From: Rhypophila decipiens
Lineage: Eukaryota; Ascomycota; Sordariomycetes; Sordariales; Naviculisporaceae
Length of the DNA stretch: 28,218 bases
Direction: 5' to 3'
Assembly (NCBI GenBank): GCA_033297075.1
Contig: MU858335.1
Span: forward strand, 1-28,218
The first letter of the stretch is position 1. Each line of letters begins with the position of its first letter. The position numbers and the translations under genes were made by a program. The notes beneath the pieces were generated by a model. The model saw only the letters and a program-made list of their open reading frames with translations, had not been told where the DNA came from and made no database searches. Of this stretch, positions 21,612 to 28,218 are shown piece by piece.

Positions 21612-24600
21612 ATGTCGAACCCCGGGCCCGAGCTTAAGCGTATTTACTCGGCGAGGGACCACGCACACGAGATTGAACTTGAATATGTATTCTTTTGCGG
21701 TACATATATTGCTCGAGTTAATGTTAACCTCCGCTCAGTGTGGTAGCCATTCATGGCCTCGACACCGACCCGGGCCGAAGCTTCCAGGCATATGAAGTTG
21801 AAGGGGACATCAATTCTCGACTAGTTAACTGGCTTGGAGATAAAGACATGCTCCCAGAGAAGATCGCCAAGGTTCCATCCAGGGTATTCACGTACAGCTG
21901 GAACGCAAACACGTTCTACGACGCCTCCGACGAGCCATTCAAGTCTCAGGCCGAGACCTTGCTGCGAAAGATCCATGAGATGCGTGCAGAGACGAAAACC
22001 CTCGGGCTTGCCGATTATCTTTATTGCCTCATGTTTTGGAGGTCTTCTCCTGGCCAAGGTGAGCGTGGCATATTTGCTTAGTTACATGTATTGGCGCTGA
22101 CTGCCTTGGGTTGTAGGCGTTAGTTCTAGCAGATAGGAGCGAGCCCAGCTCCCCCCAACAATCCATTCTTCAACGCACAAATGGAATTTTATTTCTAGGA
22201 ACTCCTCTCCGTGGGTCAGATGGCGTGGCGGCAGCGAAACATAGGGTGGTGGTTGCGACGTTGCTGGGGTCTACCACCGCCTCAGATCTGCTTCTCCGAG
22301 TTCTCGAAGACAAGCCCGGCGACCGACAGGAACTTATAGATGCGTTCACAACCCTCGCAATGCGGTATCAGATTCCGCTCACCATGTTCTACGAAACCGA
22401 GACATCTGATATCACAAATGCCTTGAAAGGACTTAGCAGGAACGTCGTTGCTGGCATTAAAAGAATAACGGGGATAAAGACCGAGATGGTAGTGAGTCAT
22501 ACTCTAGATGCTATGTTTATTTGTGAATGGATCATGTTCTAATCTTTGCCTGTGTATTTAGCTTGTCCCTCGGCATTCAGCATGTCTGGATGGGGAGTGG
22601 ACCAAGATACCTTTACCGGTTCGTCATGTGCACATGAACAAGTTTCGGGGCCGCCGAGACCCGAACTACACTGCAGTGTCAAATTGTATTAAAACTTTCC
22701 TCGACCGCCTTGTCGCCAGAAAGAAAGCCAGTACCGTGACAGAGGCGAAGCTCTCCGCCATCAAGGCCCAGATTGAGCTTATGTTCCCGGATATCTCTGA
22801 GCGCTATCGGGACATTCATACCACGCCCAACGATGCCTTTGCATGGCTGTCGGGCCACCGGCCGGGTTCCAGGACGGTAGCCACGGCGGCCAATACATTC
22901 AACTCGTGGCTTCGATCTGAAGACGAGTCTAGCAACGTTTTTTGGATATCGGGAAAGCCTGGGGCTGGAAAGAGCACATTTATGAAGTACCTGGTAGAGA
23001 GTCAGTGTATTCGGTCTGCTGCCCAGTCGGGAACTCTGACACTCTTTTACTTCTTTCTCCTGGTGGGGCGACCGATTCAGAGATCGGTGGAAGGGTTACT
23101 ATACAGTCTGCTTCACCAGATAGTGGTGGCTGCCATCGACAGAAAACACGGTATCCAGATGCTAAGCATCTCGGATGCATTAACCGGGAATGATATGCAG
23201 GACGCGGTGCAAAAACTGGACAGCTTGCGAGAAAGCCAACTCGAGGCAATACTCCTAAGCCTCCTGGGAAGTCTGGGCATCTCCCGACGCATCCACGTCT
23301 GCATCGACGGGTTGGATGAGTTCAAGTCAGACACTGGACCCCGGTCCATCCTGCCGCTAATTAACAAGATCAAATCCATCCCTGGGGTGAGGCTGATCTT
23401 GTCAAGCCGCCCTGAGGACGAATTCAGCAATTATTTCAAGTCGCAGCCACATCTCCGACTTGAAGATGTCACAGCCGATGATATGTTTACTTTTGCCGAC
23501 CAGAGGCTGAGTGCCGGCAAGATCGAGCGGGATCTACGGATATCCATCACAGAGGCAATCGTTGAAAAGGCCGAAGGGATTTTCCTCTGGGTAGCATTGG
23601 TTACAAAGACGTTGCTGGCGGACCTAGAGGCTGGAAAACCACCCCAAAGCCTCCGGGACAGTTTGGAGGAATTCCCCAAGGGTATGTCGCAGCTGTACAT
23701 TTCAATATGGAACCGGCACAATAAGGGTGTAGCACAACATCAAGCCGAAGCTGCACTCTTTTTCCACCTCCTCATTGATTCAAGGACCATTCTTGACGCC
23801 ATACCGGGACTGCGGTTTCGGTACTGGCTTTGGCAAACCGGGTTATCTGCCAGGACTTTGGACGAGGACGAGCTGGACCACAACAATGTCACGCTTTTTC
23901 ACATCGCGGTCGCATCTGACGAAACCTTGGCAAGATCTCTTCTCATGGACGGTGACAAGGTCGATCTCAATGTTGTGCTGGCCCAGTGCCATGCAGTCTC
24001 GCAGGCCCTCCCCATCCGATGTGCTGGTATGATTGATGTCGACATCGAATACCGAGGCCAAGCAGGTCCAGACCCCGAATCTCGCGTCTCATTTATCCAT
24101 CGAACGGCGCACGACTTTTTCAGGCAGACAGAAGGCGGCAGGAAGATATTGAGTCATGTGCGCGGTTTGCCCCGGCCCGAGAGATTCCGACGGGTTGTTC
24201 TTGTCAGCCTTGCAAAGAACTGGGCATTTCACTCTGTGTTCAACCGATATGGTGTTTGCTATCCAGTTTTCGCTTCGGAGCTCCACATCCTACTCACCAG
24301 CGAGGGAATTGTTAAGGAGAGAAACACAATCGGTGAACTCGACCAATTAGTGCAGCTCTGCAAAAGGCTACCTCGAGATGGCAACATCGTTCACCAGGGT
24401 CTCCGGATTCGGTGCTTCCTGGGGCTAGATTCGTGGATACTTGCATCGAGTCACCAGGATCAGGTCCGATTAGCGAATGCATGCATGTCATGGCGCACCA
24501 AAAGCTCGCGGTCCTATCACGAGCTCATCACCTGGCTCTGGAAGTATATCGCGCCGTGGGGCTATACGAAAGTTCCGGATAACCTCAGTGCATTTGGTCC

Positions 24601-25282
24601 TATGAGGATATCAACATCCCAGTGCTTTGCTGTGAGCCTCGCCAGGCTTGCCGAAGCTGATGGGTTTCAACAAGGTCTCGGAGTGCGGGTGTTGTACACT
24701 TGGTATCGGAGACTGCAAGGGACTGCCCAAACACGGTGGGGGGACATGATGTATGCCTTCGCATTTTTCAGCGACGTCAGTTTCAACAACACCGCATTCA
24801 AGGAAGAGGCAGGTCATTCGTTCCTCTTCAACAGACTCTATCCCGATCCGCACAGCTGCTACTCGGCAAAATATATGATCCTCCTTAGCTTTCCTTTTGA
24901 AAGTGGGTTCCGTCAGTTTGAGGACCCGCTGGACCTCAAAGACAACGACTCCCTTGCAAGGCTGAGAATCATGGCACTCGGCTACCTCTCGGAGTCATCC
25001 AACGGATCCCAAACACCAAGTAACTGGAGAGCAAAGGCGGTGCCGCTCAAGTACTGGGACCTTCTTATCCCAATGGCTGCGGAGAAAGAATGCCGATTCG
25101 AACAGGTGACAAAGGTTTTCAAACAGGTTCTTGATAATCCGGAGGCCAAGGATCTTGGGAAAATGCAAGACTACCTGCTGGAGCTTGGAGTCACCTATAG
25201 GGAGGACGGGCAAGACAAAGACGCTGCCCCATTAGGAGGCGAACAGGGAAAAAAAGAAAAAAGGTTCCGGTTCAAATGGTAG
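21612..25282 (+). CDS. STAND/NLR-like protein: alpha/beta-hydrolase (SesB-like) head plus NACHT ATPase
   Basis: Likely exons: 21612-21686 (tentative), 21739-22058, 22117-22491 and 22562-25282. The head starts with VVAIHGLDTDP and has FIASCFGG where lipase-type hydrolases have GHSLGG, i.e. Cys in the nucleophile position; then ILFLGTPLRG, LVPRHSACLDG and HMNKF, a known order in fungal NLRs. The NACHT follows: GKPGAGKST (about 22950-22980), CIDGLDEF (about 23307-23330), LILSSRPEDEF. After it come a winged-helix-like region and IWNRHNKG, resembling what I recall as DUF7791. The remaining C-terminus of about 400 residues shows no ankyrin, TPR or WD repeats. Family members are nucleotide-driven switches, and several control heterokaryon incompatibility or defence. 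Two frame faults are seen: A4 at 21995-21998 (three A would keep frame), and exon 1 does not join exon 2 in phase. So it may be a pseudogene, or the sequence has errors. Confidence 0.85.
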
Positions 25283-26036
25283 TTTTGTGGGCAAGGGCCC
25301 CGTTGCATCGCTAACAATACCACAAGACTATATCTTCCAGTCCCTGTGCCCATATTGTACAGACGCCGGAAAGACCGTTCGTTACAGTCCACCCACGTGG
25401 CGAAAACCTGATCCTATCCGGGTGCAACGGGCACAGCCGCCCCGATGATGGCGCGTATTTCCTCTACCAGGTCCGGATCTGGCCCAGCAGGTTGGCAGTT
25501 GTCCCTACCCCGTCACCGTACGTGATATCCGATAATGTTCATTTCTGGCCCGTTCTAGCTCTGTCATCATTCGGGGAGTCGGGACCAGCCCCGTCCTGCA
25601 GCCCAAGCCACAAGCCACACCCAGTGTCTCGGTCAAGTCTGACTATGCAGTCTAGACGAATGTCTTGGTCGCGATTTGTCGAGACGTTCTTTTCAGCTCC
25701 TGCGAGGGCGCCACAAAATTGGGGTCTGGCCCTCGGGCAACATTCGGATTGGTCCATCACCTCCACTGTCGCCGCCACCAAAATTGTCTAGTCTCTAAAT
25801 GATAACGGTTGGGTAGGGACCGTTATGCACGTCCTGTCTCACAAGCAAGCCAGATCTTTGGGTTAAAAGGAGCTTGAATAACTTGGCAAAGCTTGATTTG
25901 GTCCGGTGTCCCCCAATGATTCTAGACTGGCTAGAATCTTGAGCCGCCAACTTGGCAAAGCGTCTCCATCGGCAACATATCATATCATTGTCCTCGTATT
26001 TCCTGCTTCTTCCTATTGAGATCCATTCCCGCCCTC
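25283..26036. other. Intergenic region and promoter of the next gene
   Basis: About 750 bp between the NACHT gene and the intronless membrane-protein gene. It contains CCACGTGG at 25393-25400, a perfect palindromic E-box of the kind bound by bHLH factors in fungi, here 640 bases upstream of the next ATG. The frame at 25492-25791 has no domain and is not called. Confidence 0.45.
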
Positions 26037-27851
26037 ATGGCGGTCCAGGACGAGAAAACGGCCGGTAGCAGCAGCATAACCTCTCCTGCTGCAGAGGTGG
26101 CTTGGCACCCTAGTTTCAGAAGGCGCTTCCCATGGCTTGGATTCATCGGCTTCGTGATGGTCTTTTGCGGGACGGTGCTGGCCATCTTTTTCTTGGTTCA
26201 TTCCAACGGACAGCTAGTCGCAGAATGGCCGACCAAGGCCTACCCCGTCACCCCCAACGTCTTGGTCAACGCGGCCAACCAGATCGCCGCGTTCGGTCTC
26301 GTCACCGCCATCGGCCACGGTTTCGCCATTGCCTGGTGGAGGAAGAGCGTGCAAGGGACCACTTTGGAAGCTCTTCATCACGATTACCGCTACGCCAACA
26401 GCTTCCTGGCTATCCTCACGTCCGGGAAACGGTTCAACACCATGGCCCTGGCGGCACTGATGACCAAATTCATCATTGTCGACTCTACCCTGTTTCAGAA
26501 ATCCACCAGGACTGTCCTTCGGCACAGAGACGGCTATGCAACCGCCCCCGTCCAGGCCTTTCTCACGCCGGACTGGACACCCGGCACTGGTGGGATTCCT
26601 GGCTTCGATGGCGACATTGAGACCTTTGATGTGCGCTTTGCGGACGTGATCAACGGGTTCAACACCAAGTTCGCCAACAACAAGGTCCACGACACCCAGA
26701 TCCTCTTCACCGGCTGTCCACCCGCCCAGTCCTGCACCGGTGATCTAATCGCAACAGGGTTCGGCTTCGACTGCAACCTGACTACCGAATCCGTCGACTA
26801 CGGCGCGAACCGATCAAACACTAACTTCTCAAGACTCTGGTCCGTCTCGTTCGATCCCGACTGGGCAAGCGAGGCAGAGGGGTACGCGCACATCCACCTC
26901 GACATGATCTACGTCGACTCGGCCAACGGCCCAAACAACACCTGCCCGGGAACACTGACCCGACGGCACTGCATGATCCGCCCGGCAGTCGTCAAATACC
27001 CGCTCCTCATCCAAGCAGCGGATCCAGTACAGTCCGTCAACGTCACCCACCTAGGCTTTTCTATCCCCCAAAACTACACCTACAACTCCCCCATGCCAGG
27101 CGACGACGACCAAATCGACCACATCTCATTAGTCAAGTACACAAACCTGCCCGAGATGTTTGGCGAGAGATCCATAGTAGGCGGCCTCTCCCTGGCCCTG
27201 AACAACCTCTTCGCCTCGAGCGCGAGCCTAGACGTAATCAACATCAACGGAACAAAAAAGTTCGACCTGACCGTTACTGGCTCCCGTGCCCAGGCTCTGT
27301 TTTACACCAACAGCACAGACGCCATCACCACCCAGTGCGCCTACACCCTGGACCGCACCGCCATGGGCCAGCCCGACCCGTTCGTTTCGCTTCTGCGGGA
27401 TATCAATTCGTTTGGGTTTCTCAGCTCGCTTTATCTCGGCGGCGCGGGCCTGGTCGCGCCTGATGATCGTCAGAAGTTCGAGACGACGAATCTGACCATG
27501 TCCGTGTCGGGGTATAACCAAGAGTACGAGACCGACTATGGCTTCTTGATTGCCGCGGTGGTGGTTACGGTTTTTAGTGTTGCCTGTGTGTTGCCTGTGT
27601 ACTGGGGCTTTTGGGAGCTCGGGAGGGAGACCACGCTGGAGCCGCTCGAGATTGCCACGGCGTTGCAGGCGCCTGTCTTGCTGTCGGGGACAACTACACA
27701 GAGCAGGTCTGGAGAGATTGATAATGTCTTGGAAGAGGTTGGCAAGCGCGAGGTCTTGTATGGGATTTTGCCAGGGGAAGCGCCTGATGCGATGAGGTTG
27801 GCTATTGCGCCGCCTGAGCAGGTGATGCCGCTGCGTGGTAAACGGCAGTAG
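26037..27851 (+). CDS. Intronless fungal multi-span membrane protein of unknown function
   Basis: Predicted 604 residues in a single exon. The ATG at 26037 is the first in frame. Three hydrophobic segments lie near the N-terminus (about 33-55, 82-101 and 138-158) and one near the C-terminus (about 502-525, FLIAAVVVTVFSVACVLPVYWG). Between them is a large domain of about 340 residues with many N-glycosylation sequons (NLT, NRS, NFS, NNT, NVT, NYT, NGT, NST) and several Cys, so it should face outside or the lumen. Marker motifs are VPTKAYP-like WPTKAYP, AIAWWRKSVQGTTLEALHHDY and LFQKSTRTV. The overall layout, early helices then HHDY-type motif and a glycosylated domain, recalls large uncharacterised fungal families near DUF3176. 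I cannot assign a function. Codon use is strongly C-ending, unlike the AT-rich spacers, which speaks for an intact gene. Confidence 0.85.
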   Translation: MAVQDEKTAGSSSITSPAAEVAWHPSFRRRFPWLGFIGFVMVFCGTVLAIFFLVHSNGQLVAEWPTKAYPVTPNVLVNAANQIAAFGLVTAIGHGFAIAWWRKSVQGTTLEALHHDYRYANSFLAILTSGKRFNTMALAALMTKFIIVDSTLFQKSTRTVLRHRDGYATAPVQAFLTPDWTPGTGGIPGFDGDIETFDVRFADVINGFNTKFANNKVHDTQILFTGCPPAQSCTGDLIATGFGFDCNLTTESVDYGANRSNTNFSRLWSVSFDPDWASEAEGYAHIHLDMIYVDSANGPNNTCPGTLTRRHCMIRPAVVKYPLLIQAADPVQSVNVTHLGFSIPQNYTYNSPMPGDDDQIDHISLVKYTNLPEMFGERSIVGGLSLALNNLFASSASLDVININGTKKFDLTVTGSRAQALFYTNSTDAITTQCAYTLDRTAMGQPDPFVSLLRDINSFGFLSSLYLGGAGLVAPDDRQKFETTNLTMSVSGYNQEYETDYGFLIAAVVVTVFSVACVLPVYWGFWELGRETTLEPLEIATALQAPVLLSGTTTQSRSGEIDNVLEEVGKREVLYGILPGEAPDAMRLAIAPPEQVMPLRGKRQ

Positions 27852-28218
27852 TTCTGTAGAAGGCAGTTTTCAAATGGTGGGTCAGTGGGAAGTGACGGTG
27901 TGTGTTGTTAGTCGTTCTTGGCTCTTTCACGTCTGGGGGGTGGGGCGGGAGGTGGTGTGTGGGCGGACTATCAATGAATCTCTTGGTCTTGTCCTTGACA
28001 ATCTTTGAGCTTGGTGCTGATGTTGACCCTTTCGGTCTCGGTACAGTGTGTGTCGGCACTGCCGGATGGGGCCAACTTTTAATGATCTAGATCTGACGAC
28101 TCAAACTGGGCCTGTCCCAATTTTGCCCATAAAAGCTCCCTGTCTGCTCACAAGGGTCCAAAACGAGTAGCCATAAGGACCAAAAAACTGCACCTTCTGA
28201 ACAACAACGAAGACCAGA
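27852..28218. other. 3' region and possible promoter of a gene beyond the window
   Basis: No gene is seen. The last 90 bases carry CATAAAAG at 28129-28136 followed by a CT-rich then A-rich stretch (ACAACAACGAAGACC), which looks like a core promoter and leader for a plus-strand gene outside the window. Confidence 0.35.

Overview
The window is nuclear DNA of a filamentous ascomycete (Pezizomycotina; the class cannot be fixed from sequence alone). The evidence is short GT-AG introns of about 58-136 nt, many with TACTAAC- or CTGAC-type branch sites, and gene families confined to or typical of these fungi: a PTH11/rhodopsin-type membrane protein, a NACHT STAND protein with an alpha/beta-hydrolase head, a 14-helix MFS exporter and fungal P450s. 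I see no transposon, tRNA, rRNA or CRISPR.

Layout. (1) 214-2000 (+): P450 no. 1, with an apparent 1-nt frameshift near its start. (2) 3393-4257 (+): a small secreted protein with Pro/Glu tandem repeats, 30-residue repeats ending in Lys-Arg, and many N-glycosylation sequons. (3) 4593-5989 (-): a seven-helix PTH11-like protein, tail to tail with (2). (4) 7130-9120 (-) and 10370-12295 (+): P450s no. 2 and no. 3, divergent across 1.25 kb. (5) 13391-15705 (+): a seven-exon MFS exporter with a 16-nt microexon and a GC-AG intron. (6) 16036-17442 (-): a single-span, Ser/Thr-rich wall-sensor-like protein. (7) 18291-19875 (+): a berberine-bridge-type FAD oxidase. (8) 20249-21327 (-): a two-helix membrane protein gene interrupted by a stop and a frameshift. 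(9) 21612-25282 (+): a hydrolase-NACHT protein, also with frame problems near its 5' end. (10) 26037-27851 (+): an intronless membrane protein of unknown function.

From 1 to about 20 kb the set of three P450s, one FAD oxidase and one efflux pump looks like the tailoring and export part of a specialised-metabolite cluster. No PKS, NRPS, terpene cyclase or prenyltransferase is visible. The only peptide-like candidate for a scaffold inside the window is the repeat protein at 3393-4257, which lacks the tyrosine-bearing cores and UstYa-type partners of known dikaritin clusters, so that link is speculative. From 20 kb on, the content is typical of variable accessory fungal DNA (STAND/NLR gene, broken membrane-protein gene).

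Several genes need a 1-nt correction, two of them at homopolymers. Whether this is real decay or sequence error is the main uncertainty for genes (1), (8) and (9). All exon models were built by hand from splice signals and reading frames.
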